DNA from: JBBDYG01 sp040901765
Lineage (GTDB): Bacteria; Planctomycetota; Planctomycetia; Pirellulales; Lacipirellulaceae
NCBI GenBank assembly: GCA_040901765.1
Contig: JBBDYG010000075.1
Location: forward strand, 47,674 to 111,673
Direction: 5' to 3'
DNA: 64,000 nt
Part shown: positions 48,963-57,849 of the stretch, piece after piece
How positions within the stretch are numbered: position 1 is the first letter of the stretch
How the letters are laid out: the number at the start of each line of letters is the position of its first letter
The notes under the pieces: generated by a model
What the model was told of the DNA's origin: nothing
Seen by the model: only the letters and a program-made list of their open reading frames with translations
Database searches by the model: none
Made by a program: the position numbers and the translations under genes

Positions 48963-49526
48963 TTATGCATCCCCAGTCAACCTTAGTGGTCCGCGGGCGC
49001 TCTGCCAAGGCAGCGACCGCCAGATCTCGGTGCTCAGTGCATGGTTTGAGAGGGGAGTGGCGGTCAATTGTTGGCCATGTCGAGCCGCGATTTCGAGCAG
49101 GTCGGCCGCTTGGAGGGGGGATGCAAGAGTCCACACCGCGCCCGCTTCGCGCACCAAAGCTGCCAGGGTTTCAGTACGCTGACGGTGATGCTCGGCGGCA
49201 TTCACGTCTCCCGGCGACGGGGCAATCGACAGCAGGCCGACTACCGGAACGAGTTGCCGTCGTGCCCACGTCAACCACTTTAAGCATCCCCGTAGGTTTT
49301 CCTCGCCGACCTCTAATCCAACGAGCGCGCGGGGCGTCAGTTCTAGAACTCGCGATACCTGCGCCAGTTCCTCGACTTCATGCAGCCGAAATACAAGTTG
49401 CGGCAATTTCGGGGTCGCGGCCAAAAGTGCGGTCCGCACCGCCGCCGTCCATCGTGGCGCCGAACTGCAGACGATGAGGTCGATCGGCACCCTCGAAAAC
49501 CCTCCAGCGCGTTCATGAGCCGTCAT
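48963..49526 (-). CDS. Uncharacterised alpha/beta protein, pseudo-receiver-like
   Basis: The protein has 187 residues. It has no known motif, but alternating strands and helices suggest a response-regulator-like (flavodoxin) fold: LIVCSSAPRWTAAVRTALL, then VFRLHEVEELAQVSRVLE, LTPRALVGLEVGEENLRG and VPVVGLLSIA. The phospho-acceptor D and the acidic pair of true receivers are not seen. The ATG at 49526 overlaps the end of the NtrC-like regulator gene by 14 bases, so it may be its partner or sensor. No signal or membrane helix. I do not recognise a family. Confidence 0.6.
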   Translation of the reverse strand: MTAHERAGGFSRVPIDLIVCSSAPRWTAAVRTALLAATPKLPQLVFRLHEVEELAQVSRVLELTPRALVGLEVGEENLRGCLKWLTWARRQLVPVVGLLSIAPSPGDVNAAEHHRQRTETLAALVREAGAVWTLASPLQAADLLEIAARHGQQLTATPLSNHALSTEIWRSLPWQSARGPLRLTGDA

Positions 49527-50937
49527 CGGTTGGCTCCTGTTCCGGCTGGTTCTCGGCCTCATCACCGCCGCTTGGCAATCCTAGCTGCACGAGCCGCCGA
49601 TACAGCCGCGGCCGCGTCATTCCCAGCATTCGAGCGGCGAGCGCTTTGTTTCCTTGCGATTGCTCCATCGCGCGGAGGACCAATTCGCGTTCGATGCCGC
49701 GTAAAAACTCGTCGAGTTCGATTACCTCCGTCGGCAATTCGGCAAACTGGGCAGCCTGGGCGGCGTGATGGACGACCATCGGCAAGTTGGCGACCTGCAA
49801 CTCGTGTCCGCTACAGTTCGCGTGAGCTCCGTGAATCACTTCGCGCAGCTCGGCGATCTCTCCCGGCCAGTGGTAGAGTGCCAACCGCTCGATCACCTCT
49901 TGCGAAACGCTGCCCACTTGCCGCGTGCTGTCGACGTTGGCCTCCTCGAGAAAATATTGCACCAGTAGCGGCAGGTCTTCGGCTCGGGTCGCCAACGGCG
50001 GCGGCTCGATCGTCATGGTGCTAATCAACGCGCGCAGCTCGCCGTCAATCGGGCCGGGTTCTTGCGAATCGCACTCGGATGTCGCTAGAACCTGGCATTC
50101 TCGCTCGCGCGGCCGCAGAAGTTTTGCAAGCAAGTTCTGAAAGATCGCGTCCAACTGGCCGATTTCCAGGAGCAACAACGTCGGCACCATGGAGCTTTCG
50201 CCACGTCGAAGCGAATCGAGGCCGCGGCGCAGTTGCTCGTCGTTTAGCAGTTGGCAATCGAGCGTGACCAGCGGTGTGCTGTCGCGCGCCGAAGACGCGT
50301 AGTGGATGGCCTTGGCGATGTGGCTGCGGCCGCTGCCCCGACGGCCGGAGATGAGCACGTGGGCTCGGCTGCGGGCGGCGGCGGCCACTTGAGCGCGGAT
50401 TTGCCGCATGGCGGAACTCTCGCCGACTAGGCTAGCAACGGAGTATCGCTTCGCTTGGTCGCGTCGCAACTGCCGCAGTTGCCGGTGGAGCGAGTCGGCC
50501 CCGGTTACGACGGAAAGCGAGCCGGCGACTTCCTCTGGCGCCAAGTCACGCGGTTCGAGTATCGCCAGCACGGCAAAGGTTTCGGCCACTTCCAGCGGCA
50601 GGAATTCCCCGCGTCGATGTCGCAGCCTCCCATCGCGGCTCAAGCACGAAAGCGTCCCTCGCGTTCGAACACCCGCCAGCGCCGCCGGAGGCGGGCACAG
50701 TTCGGTGAGGATTCCCGCTCGCCGCTCGGTGTCCTCGTCGGTTGGCTCCGAATGATACTCAACGAGCCGGCCGATAATCTCATCCAGTGGCAGGCCGATC
50801 CAATCGCCGAGCGGCTGATTGGCGAAGGCTACCCGCCGATTGGCATCTACCAACAAGAGCGGAGTCGAAACGGTGGTGAGCAGCTCGGTCCACGACCGCT
50901 GGAGCTTAAACCGTTTTGCCCGCTTTCGCTTTGCCAT
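49513..50937 (-). CDS. NtrC-like regulator (PAS, AAA+, Fis HTH) with degraded ATPase motifs
   Basis: The 474-residue protein has a PAS-like N-terminus (LLLVDANRRVAFANQPLGDWIGLPLDEIIGR, about 25-60), a sigma-54-activator AAA+ core (about 165-395) and a C-terminal Fis helix-turn-helix (LRAMEQSQGNKALAARMLGM). The core is degraded: Walker A is GRRGSGRSH, Walker B reads LLLLEIGQL where LFLDE is usual, and the GAFTGA loop that contacts sigma-54 is missing. It is therefore unlikely to activate sigma-54 in the usual way, and may be a DNA-binding repressor or scaffold. The stop overlaps the following gene, so the pair works together. Confidence 0.75.
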   Translation of the reverse strand: MAKRKRAKRFKLQRSWTELLTTVSTPLLLVDANRRVAFANQPLGDWIGLPLDEIIGRLVEYHSEPTDEDTERRAGILTELCPPPAALAGVRTRGTLSCLSRDGRLRHRRGEFLPLEVAETFAVLAILEPRDLAPEEVAGSLSVVTGADSLHRQLRQLRRDQAKRYSVASLVGESSAMRQIRAQVAAAARSRAHVLISGRRGSGRSHIAKAIHYASSARDSTPLVTLDCQLLNDEQLRRGLDSLRRGESSMVPTLLLLEIGQLDAIFQNLLAKLLRPRERECQVLATSECDSQEPGPIDGELRALISTMTIEPPPLATRAEDLPLLVQYFLEEANVDSTRQVGSVSQEVIERLALYHWPGEIAELREVIHGAHANCSGHELQVANLPMVVHHAAQAAQFAELPTEVIELDEFLRGIERELVLRAMEQSQGNKALAARMLGMTRPRLYRRLVQLGLPSGGDEAENQPEQEPTDDGS

Positions 50938-50962
50938 GCGTAGAGTTCGCTAAAAAGACGGA

Positions 50963-51023
50963 TGGCACTGGCCTTCGCCAGTACGACCTGTTTCGACGCA
51001 TTGCACTGGCGTAGCCAGTGGCA
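50963..51023. repeat. Inverted repeat of the GCCACTGGC family, copy 2
   Basis: Arms TGGCACTGGCCTTCGCCAGT (50963-50982) and ACTGGCGTAGCCAGTGGCA (51005-51023) pair imperfectly. It is the same family as the copy at 42442-42490, with a longer loop of about 22 bases. It separates phoD-like and regulator genes. Confidence 0.7.
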
Positions 51024-51042
51024 CCCGAAATCCGATCGCATC

Positions 51043-52380
51043 TTACGGCTCGCGCGTTTGCAGGTCGCTGGCCCGCACCAGGCGGGTAAGCACTTCGGCA
51101 CCGGTGCCGTCGATGATGCGAGCGGTCATGGTAGGCTCCGCGGCGGTCATGTCGAAATCGACGATTGCAAACGACATCGGGTCATGCTTGCCGTGGCTGC
51201 CGAGGCCGGAAGAGATGATCTCTGGAAACAAATAGCCGCCAAGTACCTCCGGCGGATGAAGGATGACGTCGGACCGATGAACGTCGCCCGAGACGAACAC
51301 GACGCCGCTAATACGATTCTCGACGATAGCCTGCCATAGCCGTTCGCGCGCGAAGCGATACACTCGCCAGCCGTCGTCTCGGCTTGCCTGCCAGGTGCTG
51401 CCGCACACCAGGAGTTTGAACGGCGCGTCGGAGGACTTCAGTTGCTCGACCAACCACTGGAACTGCCCGTCGCCTAGCATCCTTTTTTGCGGATCGTCGG
51501 GGGCGACGTCGGGCGAGCGGTGGTAGCGGCCATCCAGCAAGAAGAAGTCGACGCCCCCCCAACTGAAACGCGTAAAGATGCCGGGCGTGTCGTCGGTGCC
51601 GTACGACGGGTTCGCGAACACCTCCATAAATGCCTTCAGCGATTGTGCCTTATTCTGCTCGGTGCCGTCGCTGTTATTCGGGCCGTAGTCGTGGTCGTCC
51701 CAGACGGCGTAGGTGGGCATCGATCGAATCGCTTCGACGAAAGGCCGATTGTTGACCCGCTCCAGCGTGTGGCTATCCCACAGGTGGTTGTAGTCGGTCG
51801 AGTCGGCGTAGACGATGTCGCCGATAATGAGCTGCAAATCGGGCCGCTCGGCCACCAACAGCTTCCACGAGTCGCTGCGGTAACCGCGCCGCTCCGTGGT
51901 CCGGCCATCCTGACGCCGGTACTGGCCGCCGAAGCAGGAAGAAATCGCTAGCCGAAACGTGCTCTTGCCTGCGGGCGCGGTGGTGAACTTCCCCGCCTCG
52001 ACCGCGGCCGGATCGTCTGCGAGCCGCACCGTGAACACGTAGGAGGTCGCCGGTTGAAGCTTGCCGATTTGGAACTGGATCGCGTGGTGCCGCTGGGGAT
52101 CGGGAACCACCTCCAGTCGCTGCCCCTGGGTGGTGATATCGACTTCGTTGTTCTGCGAGCTAACCGCCGCTAACTCAAGCACCATGGGTGTGGTGCGCGG
52201 ACCGGCATAGGCCCAAATAGAAGCGGTGGTGTCGGTGACATGGCCGACGAGCGGACCGACAATCTTGCGCTGGACCGACATCTCGGAATACAGGCGATAG
52301 TCGGCCTCTCGGGCCGGAGCCGGCGAGAGTAACGTACCGACGACGACAATTGCACCACTAAAAACTAGCAGGCCGTTCAT
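51043..52380 (-). CDS. PhoD-family alkaline phosphatase/phosphodiesterase
   Basis: The 445-residue protein has a signal-like start (MNGLLVFSGAIVVVGTLLSP...) and so is periplasmic or lipid-attached. After an Ig-like domain (about 40-140) comes the metallophosphatase core with SSCFGG, IIGDIVYADSTDYN, YAVWDDHDYGPNN and VVFVSGDVHRSDV, the metal-binding motifs of PhoD-type enzymes (Fe/Ca sites). Members release phosphate from mono- or diesters. Its start overlaps the terC stop by ATGA (52377-52380), so the two are translationally coupled, an unusual pair. Confidence 0.85.
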   Translation of the reverse strand: MNGLLVFSGAIVVVGTLLSPAPAREADYRLYSEMSVQRKIVGPLVGHVTDTTASIWAYAGPRTTPMVLELAAVSSQNNEVDITTQGQRLEVVPDPQRHHAIQFQIGKLQPATSYVFTVRLADDPAAVEAGKFTTAPAGKSTFRLAISSCFGGQYRRQDGRTTERRGYRSDSWKLLVAERPDLQLIIGDIVYADSTDYNHLWDSHTLERVNNRPFVEAIRSMPTYAVWDDHDYGPNNSDGTEQNKAQSLKAFMEVFANPSYGTDDTPGIFTRFSWGGVDFFLLDGRYHRSPDVAPDDPQKRMLGDGQFQWLVEQLKSSDAPFKLLVCGSTWQASRDDGWRVYRFARERLWQAIVENRISGVVFVSGDVHRSDVILHPPEVLGGYLFPEIISSGLGSHGKHDPMSFAIVDFDMTAAEPTMTARIIDGTGAEVLTRLVRASDLQTREP

Positions 52381-53378
52381 GATGGCTCTCCTGGCTCCTG
52401 AGGCGACTCATTTTGCAATTCTCGATTGACACGTCCCCGGTTGCTGGCAATTGAGGCCACAACGCCGACCATCAATATCGTTAAGATAATCGCCAGCGAG
52501 ATCACATTGGAGATGTGAATGTAGTGCCCGAGCAACATTTTTGTGCCGACAAAGGCCAACAGCACGACGAGGGCCGTCCGAAGGTAGCGAAATCGGACCA
52601 GCATGCCCGCCACCGCAAAATAAAGCGCCCGCAACCCTAGGATCGCGAAGATATTCGACGTGAATACAATGAACGGGTCTTTCGTGACGGCAAACACTGC
52701 GGGAATTGAATCGATCGCAAAGATCACGTCGCTCGTTTCGACCAGTACCAGTGCCAGAAACAGCCGGGTCGCCGCCTTTTTTCCGTCGACCAGCGTGAAG
52801 AAGCGATGCCCGTCAAAATGAGGAGCGACCGGGTAAAAGCGGCGAACCATACGAACCGCGAAGCTCTTCTCGGGTTCAAGCTCGCCCTCGCGCATGAACA
52901 GCATCTTGCTGGCCGAAAACAACAGCAGAGCGCCGAACACGTATTCGAGCCACTCGAATCTCTTGAGGAGCACGGTGCCCAAAGCGATCATAATGCCGCG
53001 TAGCACAACCGCCCCAAAGATGCCCCAGAACAGCACTCGCCTTTGATTCTGAATCGGAATCGCAAAATAGGTAAAAATCAAGGCGATAACAAAGATGTTG
53101 TCGACCGACAACGACTTTTCGATCACGTACCCGGTGAAGAATTGAATGGCTGCCTCTTGTCCCGTCAGATTATGCCATTCGGAATCGGTCCAGCCGAGCC
53201 AGTTCTGTTCGTATAGGAAGTAGATCATCACGTTGAACATCAAAGCGACCGCAATCCAAAACAGCGTCCACAAAAACGCTTGCCGGATCGTCAGCACTTC
53301 CTCTTTGCGATGCAGCACGAACAGGTCGAGCAATAGCAAGGTTACGACCAGAACGATAAAGCTAACCCAAATGATCAT
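52377..53378 (-). CDS. TerC-family membrane protein (Alx-like)
   Basis: The 333-residue protein has about nine membrane helices. Family signatures are FFTGYVIEKSLSVDNIFVIA and LVETSDVIFAIDSIPAVFAV, each with buried acidic residues typical of TerC/Alx transporters, which export manganese or support exported-metalloenzyme metalation. Two cytoplasmic loops, around 40-85 and 190-230, hold basic residues. No yybP-ykoY manganese riboswitch is possible in the 37-base gap to trpD. PhoD follows it and could be a metal-dependent client; that is inference. Confidence 0.88.
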   Translation of the reverse strand: MIIWVSFIVLVVTLLLLDLFVLHRKEEVLTIRQAFLWTLFWIAVALMFNVMIYFLYEQNWLGWTDSEWHNLTGQEAAIQFFTGYVIEKSLSVDNIFVIALIFTYFAIPIQNQRRVLFWGIFGAVVLRGIMIALGTVLLKRFEWLEYVFGALLLFSASKMLFMREGELEPEKSFAVRMVRRFYPVAPHFDGHRFFTLVDGKKAATRLFLALVLVETSDVIFAIDSIPAVFAVTKDPFIVFTSNIFAILGLRALYFAVAGMLVRFRYLRTALVVLLAFVGTKMLLGHYIHISNVISLAIILTILMVGVVASIASNRGRVNRELQNESPQEPGEPS

Positions 53379-53415
53379 TGCTTCCTCAAGCCGGGGTTTA
53401 TGTTAAGCAGCACGA

Positions 53416-54441
53416 TTATGCTGAACGGTGGGAGCGCTCGGCCAAGCGGGCGAGCAGCGCTTGGGCAGCGCCCGAATCGATCGCGGTCGCTGCCATCTGC
53501 GCAGCTTCGCGGGGACTCGTGGCCTTTCCAGCGGTTATCAGCGCGGCCGCCGAGTTGAGCACCACAATTTCGCGCGGCGGCCCGGGCTTCCCCAACAGAA
53601 CCTGCCGAATCATTGCCGCGCTGTCGGTTGGACCTTCGATTTTCAACGAATCTAAAGGCGATCGCGAAATTCCGAACTCCTCGGGCGTCCACACGAACTC
53701 CCGTAGCCCGTCAGGACCGACTTCTGTCACGAGCGTCGTGCCGGCAAGCGTGACTTCGTCCAATCCGTCCTCGCCGCAGACGACCAGTGCTCGTTGCGAA
53801 CCCAAAAGCTGAAGTGCCTGGGCGATCAGTGGCCGCAATTCAGGCTGCCCCACGCCCAACAATTGATACTCGGCGCCGGCCGGGTTTACCAGCGGGCCGA
53901 GCAGGTTGAAGATCGTCGGCACGCCGAGCTTCTTCCTCACGGCGGCCACGTTCTTCATCGAAGGGTGCATCAACGGCGCGAAGCAAAAGCAGATGCCCAG
54001 CTCTTCGAGGCAAGCTTCGACCTGCGGCACCGTGGCCCCGATGTTCACGCCGAGTTCGGCCAATACGTCGGCCGAGCCGCTCTTGCTCGTATAGCTCCGG
54101 TTCCCGTGCTTGGCGACTGGAACCCCCGCGGCCGCGGTGACGATCGCTGCAGCCGTGCTGATATTGAATGTTCCCGACCGGTCACCCCCCGTGCCGCATG
54201 TATCGAGCAGCCCAGTGCGGCTGGTGCGGATACAGGTCATGTGCCGACGCAGCGACTCGGCTGCCCCGGCGATCTCTTCAACGGTCTCGCCCTTCGCTCG
54301 CAAGGCCATCAGGAACAGGCCGATCGATTCCTCGCTGGCCACTCCCTGCATCAGCAGATCGATCGCGCCCTTCATCTCGTCTCGCGACAGATTCAGGCCG
54401 CCGGCGATGCGGCCAATGGTCTCCGTAAGCGTCGCCGGCAT
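53416..54441 (-). CDS. trpD: Anthranilate phosphoribosyltransferase
   Basis: The protein has 341 residues, the normal TrpD length. It transfers the phosphoribosyl group to anthranilate in tryptophan synthesis. The signatures are LLDTCGTGGDRSGTFNIST and VAKHGNRSYTSKSGSADVL (the KHGNR loop that binds PRPP and Mg), followed by FAPLMHPSMKNVAAVR and NLLGPLVNPA. The start at 54441 gives the family length; the longer frame to 54504 adds residues without similarity to the family. No other trp gene is near, so the pathway is scattered. A tandem-repeat stretch lies upstream. Confidence 0.92.
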   Translation of the reverse strand: MPATLTETIGRIAGGLNLSRDEMKGAIDLLMQGVASEESIGLFLMALRAKGETVEEIAGAAESLRRHMTCIRTSRTGLLDTCGTGGDRSGTFNISTAAAIVTAAAGVPVAKHGNRSYTSKSGSADVLAELGVNIGATVPQVEACLEELGICFCFAPLMHPSMKNVAAVRKKLGVPTIFNLLGPLVNPAGAEYQLLGVGQPELRPLIAQALQLLGSQRALVVCGEDGLDEVTLAGTTLVTEVGPDGLREFVWTPEEFGISRSPLDSLKIEGPTDSAAMIRQVLLGKPGPPREIVVLNSAAALITAGKATSPREAAQMAATAIDSGAAQALLARLAERSHRSA

Positions 54442-54530
54442 GGGTTGGATCTCGGCAAAAGGGCGGGAAGGAGGAGTACCAAGCATATCGCCTGTTCGGG
54501 ACATCTCCCAGACGCCATCGGAATAGCTGG

Positions 54531-54573
54531 CAGTAGGCAGGCGGGCAGTAAGCAGTAGGCAGTAATTCGGAAC
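54531..54573. repeat. CAGTAGG/GGCAGTA heptamer array upstream of trpD
   Basis: Five to six copies of a CAGTAGG-type heptamer with variants (AGCAGTA, GGCAGTA, GCGGGCA) in the intergenic region before trpD. A degenerate inverted match (CACTGCC, ACTGCTGCCTG) lies at about 54634-54656. Confidence 0.55.
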
Positions 54574-54728
54574 AGAAGGAACTGCCTCTCAAGAACGCAT
54601 CGCAGATCGGGCGTCCTGACAGTCCGTCTTTCCACTGCCTTCTGACTGCTGCCTGCTCGGGTTTATGCTTTGGCCAAGCTAGCGTAGAATACGCCTTTGA
54701 TTCCCCCGCGCTCGAAAGCTGTGCGCCT

Positions 54729-55661
54729 ATGCGTAAAGTCATTCTCGATATGGACCCCGGTTACGACGACGCCTTGGCGCTTTGCGCGGCGCTGGGGGAA
54801 CCGCGGCTCGAGGTAATTGCGGCCACCGCCACCGGTGGCAATGTCCCGCCCGAGCAGGCGTCGCTGAACGTGCAGGCGCTCATTGAGCAACTCGACCCCC
54901 CTCGCTGGCCCCGAATTGGCACCGCCACGGCCGAGCAAATTCTGCGCACCGACGGTCGCGCCGTTCACGGCACGGGCGGCCTGTGCGGAGCCGAGTTCGA
55001 CGTGGCCATACTTCACAATCGTCATCTATCGATTAAGGTTCTGGCCGACGAAGTCCGCGCCGCCCCGGGTGAAGTGACGATCATCGCCACCGGTCCGCTA
55101 TCGAACATTGCTTCCGTGCTGCGACGCGAGCCGGACATCGCCCCGCTCATCGGCCACCTCATTATTCTGGGCGGCGCGGTGGGCGTTTCAGGCGACGTAA
55201 CCCAAGCCGCCGAATTCAATATCTTTTGCGATGCCGAAGCGGCACAAATCGTCTTCCGTTCGCCGGTCACCAAGACGATCATCCCACTCGACGTAACTGA
55301 GCAAGTGGTGATGACCTACGACTTTCTCGATTGGCTCAAATCGCGCGAAGAAAACTCCCGCACCGCGCAATTGCTGTTGAAGATTGTTTCCGGGGCGTAC
55401 CGGGTCCACCGCCAGCGTCTCGCGCTGGAAGGGATCTACGTCCACGCCGCAGTAGCCGTGATCGCCGCCGTCCACCCGGAATTATTTACCATGCACCGCC
55501 TACGCGGCGAAGTAGAAACGGACGGCGAGCTTACCTATGGCACTACAATCTTCGACCGCCGCCGTTTGCCCGACAACCAGCCGAATATGGACGTGGCCCT
55601 AGAGATTGATACCGTCGGCGTCGTGGATGCGCTGTTGCGAGCGCTCGATCAAGCGGTGTGA
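54729..55661 (+). CDS. Inosine/uridine-preferring nucleoside hydrolase
   Basis: The 310-residue protein begins MRKVILDMDPGYDDALALCA; the calcium-binding DxDPGxDDA motif of nucleoside hydrolases is present with a Y in place of a hydrophobic residue. The conserved core continues with ATATGGNVPPEQASLN, IIATGPLSNIASVLRREP, GGAVGVSGDVTQAAEFNIFCDAEAA and QPNMDVALEID (late metal ligand region). It cleaves the N-glycosidic bond of ribonucleosides, feeding purine/pyrimidine salvage. It is cytoplasmic. The next gene starts 12 bases later. Confidence 0.88.
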   Translation: MRKVILDMDPGYDDALALCAALGEPRLEVIAATATGGNVPPEQASLNVQALIEQLDPPRWPRIGTATAEQILRTDGRAVHGTGGLCGAEFDVAILHNRHLSIKVLADEVRAAPGEVTIIATGPLSNIASVLRREPDIAPLIGHLIILGGAVGVSGDVTQAAEFNIFCDAEAAQIVFRSPVTKTIIPLDVTEQVVMTYDFLDWLKSREENSRTAQLLLKIVSGAYRVHRQRLALEGIYVHAAVAVIAAVHPELFTMHRLRGEVETDGELTYGTTIFDRRRLPDNQPNMDVALEIDTVGVVDALLRALDQAV

Positions 55662-55673
55662 GGAATTGGCGAA

Positions 55674-55967
55674 ATGGATGAGCGTCTAATGCACACTATG
55701 TCTCATTCCTATCTGGAAATCACGTATCGTCAAGGAAAGCCACTCGCGGCGTACCTCTACTTACCGCGCCAAACGGGTGACTATAGCGCCGATGTCGAGG
55801 AGAGGCGGCCTGGATACCTTATTGATCTTGCCGTAGATGGGCGCGCTATCGGAATTGAAATGCCCTCGCCGTCACAAGTCACGTTGGAGGGCATCAATCA
55901 AGTACTTGCCGAACTCCATCTCGCTCCGCTCGAACCGCAGGAGTTAGCGCCGCTTGTCGCGGCGTAG
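55674..55967 (+). CDS. DUF2283-like small protein
   Basis: The protein has 97 residues and begins with MDERLMHTMSHSYLEITYRQ. The core LEITYRQGKPLAAYLYLPR, then RPGYLIDLAVDGRAIGIEMP and SQVTLEGINQVLAEL fit the DUF2283/DUF2442-like small beta-alpha proteins of unknown role that accompany planctomycete genes. An AGGA stretch before the ATG at 55674 supports it. It is 12 bases after the nucleoside hydrolase gene. Function unknown. Confidence 0.6.
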   Translation: MDERLMHTMSHSYLEITYRQGKPLAAYLYLPRQTGDYSADVEERRPGYLIDLAVDGRAIGIEMPSPSQVTLEGINQVLAELHLAPLEPQELAPLVAA

Positions 55968-55983
55968 TTTCAGTTTTTACATT

Positions 55984-56184
55984 TTATCCTGCGATTCGCT
56001 GTAGATCATCCACCGTCATCGACCCCGCAGCCCAGACCTCGGGGGTCTTTTGAGCGGGTGCATGGACCGACGCTAGCAATTGAGCGCTTCGATGGCGCGC
56101 AATTCTAGCTCTCGCAACATGTTCCTCGAACGACCACTGGCGTTGCAAGCGAAGCGTTTGCTTACGAACGAAAGGGGATAACAT
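55984..56184 (-). CDS. Hypothetical small protein with strong ribosome-binding site
   Basis: The protein has 66 residues, MLSPFVRKQTLRLQRQWSFE then helical, basic sequence rich in A, R and L. AGGAGGG lies 5 bases before the ATG at 56184, a much stronger signal than most genes in the window. It ends 16 bases after (convergent with) the DUF2283-like gene. I do not recognise a family; its composition and the site argue that it is real. Confidence 0.6.
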   Translation of the reverse strand: MLSPFVRKQTLRLQRQWSFEEHVARARIARHRSAQLLASVHAPAQKTPEVWAAGSMTVDDLQRIAG

Positions 56185-56424
56185 GACTCCCTCCTATGGT
56201 AAGTTTCTGATTGGACGAGGTTGAAATGCCCGACTTTGGGCAGTGCCTTATAGGGGGATGCAATCGCCGTGCCTAAACACGCAAGCAACAACGTAAGCCG
56301 TTAATGGGGCTTAGAAAAGGTTGCGTTTAGAAGAGTCCGCCGTCGGCACTTTTTTTCGTCTATTTGCCGATCATCCTGGTTTGCCGACAACCAATGCAGG
56401 CTCGTAGATAGCAGTAATGCGCGG

Positions 56425-56667
56425 TTATCGCGATTTGCGCCGGCGTTGGGGAACTCCGTTCGAGCGAGATTTCAGCGAGGTTACGAGCAGCAAGTCAACG
56501 ATTTCGAACGTACCATCGGTGAGGCCTACCATAATCGTGCGGCCAGCAGGTGATCGAGCTAAGAACTCAGGATGCTCAACCGGTAGCGAACGTCCATCAG
56601 CCAAATGGATGTCGAACGGCTGGAACGGCCGCTTTTCGTGCATTTTATTTAGCTGTTCGATCGTCAT
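56425..56667 (-). CDS. Small planctomycete-type hypothetical protein
   Basis: The protein has 80 residues. It starts MTIEQLNKMHEKRPFQPFDI, continues HLADGRSLPVEHPEFLARSP and ends in an arginine-rich tail. This opening (MTIEQLxxLHxxxPFxPF) is, to my recollection, a small family repeated in planctomycete genomes with no known role. A longer frame to 56697 is possible. No ribosome-binding site is evident. It lies just downstream of the HtrA gene on the same strand, with 39 bases between. Confidence 0.6.
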   Translation of the reverse strand: MTIEQLNKMHEKRPFQPFDIHLADGRSLPVEHPEFLARSPAGRTIMVGLTDGTFEIVDLLLVTSLKSRSNGVPQRRRKSR

Positions 56668-56706
56668 GGCAGAAACCCTAATGGGTTTCGCTCTCACCCC
56701 AACTCA

Positions 56707-57849
56707 TTACGGTTTCGGTTGTGCGTCGCCGATCTCGACCACCATTGGCACAGGCGCTCCACCGCGATAAACCGTTAGTTCCACCTTGCTACCAACTTCG
56801 GTGAGTTGCACCAGGCTGATAAGGTGGTCGCCGTCTTGAACTCGGATACCGTTGAACTGAACGATGACGTCGTTCGGCAGAATCTGGGCTTTTTCGGCCG
56901 GCGAGTTAGCAAACACGGTGGCGACGCGGGATCCGATGAGCTGGGTCAGCCCCACGGCCCGCGCGCTGCGCTCGTCGAAGGTGTCGTCGAACTGCACGCC
57001 CAGGTAGCCGCGAGCAACCTGCCCGGTTTCCGTCAATTGGCGGGCAACCCGGGCGGCGATCGAGATGGGGATCGAAAAGCCGATTCCTTCGTTGCCGCCC
57101 GAGGCGCTGGCGATGGCGGTGTTGATGCCGATCACCTCGCCGCGAAGGTTGATCAACGGCCCGCCGCTGTTGCCGGGGTTGATCGCCGCGTCAGTTTGAA
57201 GAAAGTTTTGGAGTTTCACCTCGCCGCCGTCGCCAAGCTCCAAGTTGTAACGACCCTTGGCGCTAATGATTCCACGGGTAACCGACTGGCTGAGGCCAAA
57301 AGGGCTGCCGACGGCCAAGACTTGCTCGCCGATTTCGGTCGCCTCGCTGTTGCCCAACCGCGCGGAAACGAGTCCCTCGGCCGTAATCCACATGATTGCT
57401 ACGTCCGTCTTGGGATCGCTCCAAACCTCGCGCGGATGAATCGCTCGGCCATCAGCAAGTTTCACGAGTGTCCGGTTGGGGACCGAATCCTTGATCACGT
57501 GCCGATTCGTCAGCACGAAGAATCGACTTCCAAATTGGACGACGACGCCGGATCCTTCTTCGATCAGAATGGCTCGGCGTCGAGATTCGTCGGCCGGGCT
57601 GGCTTCGATGTGAACCACTGTCGGGGTAACTAACTTCACCACCCGTTTGATGAGTCCCAACTCGCGATCCATCGCAGCCACGTCGCGAGCCAAGGTATCG
57701 TATTCCCGGTTGCGACTGGCCTCCGCGGCGGGAGTTGCCGCATAGCCGACATTCCACTCTTGCGCCAGGGCCGCGTTTGCCAAACAAGCCAAACCGGCGG
57801 CGACAAGGGGGACGAAACAACGGAATGCTGCACGATGAAAGTTGCGCAT
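56707..57849 (-). CDS. HtrA/DegP-type periplasmic serine protease
   Basis: The 380-residue protein has a signal peptide ending in ANAALAQ (cleavage after A29) and a trypsin-like domain with the triad H117 (LTNRHVIKD), D149 (KTDVAIM) and S228 (NPGNSGGP). One PDZ domain follows (GYLGVQFDD... SPAEKAQILPNDVIVQFNG). It should degrade or refold damaged periplasmic proteins. The first 60 mature residues are charged and may form a helical extension. The ATG at 57849 is chosen over 57921 because it begins just before the signal peptide. It has only one PDZ domain, as in DegS, and no transmembrane anchor. Confidence 0.88.
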   Translation of the reverse strand: MRNFHRAAFRCFVPLVAAGLACLANAALAQEWNVGYAATPAAEASRNREYDTLARDVAAMDRELGLIKRVVKLVTPTVVHIEASPADESRRRAILIEEGSGVVVQFGSRFFVLTNRHVIKDSVPNRTLVKLADGRAIHPREVWSDPKTDVAIMWITAEGLVSARLGNSEATEIGEQVLAVGSPFGLSQSVTRGIISAKGRYNLELGDGGEVKLQNFLQTDAAINPGNSGGPLINLRGEVIGINTAIASASGGNEGIGFSIPISIAARVARQLTETGQVARGYLGVQFDDTFDERSARAVGLTQLIGSRVATVFANSPAEKAQILPNDVIVQFNGIRVQDGDHLISLVQLTEVGSKVELTVYRGGAPVPMVVEIGDAQPKP

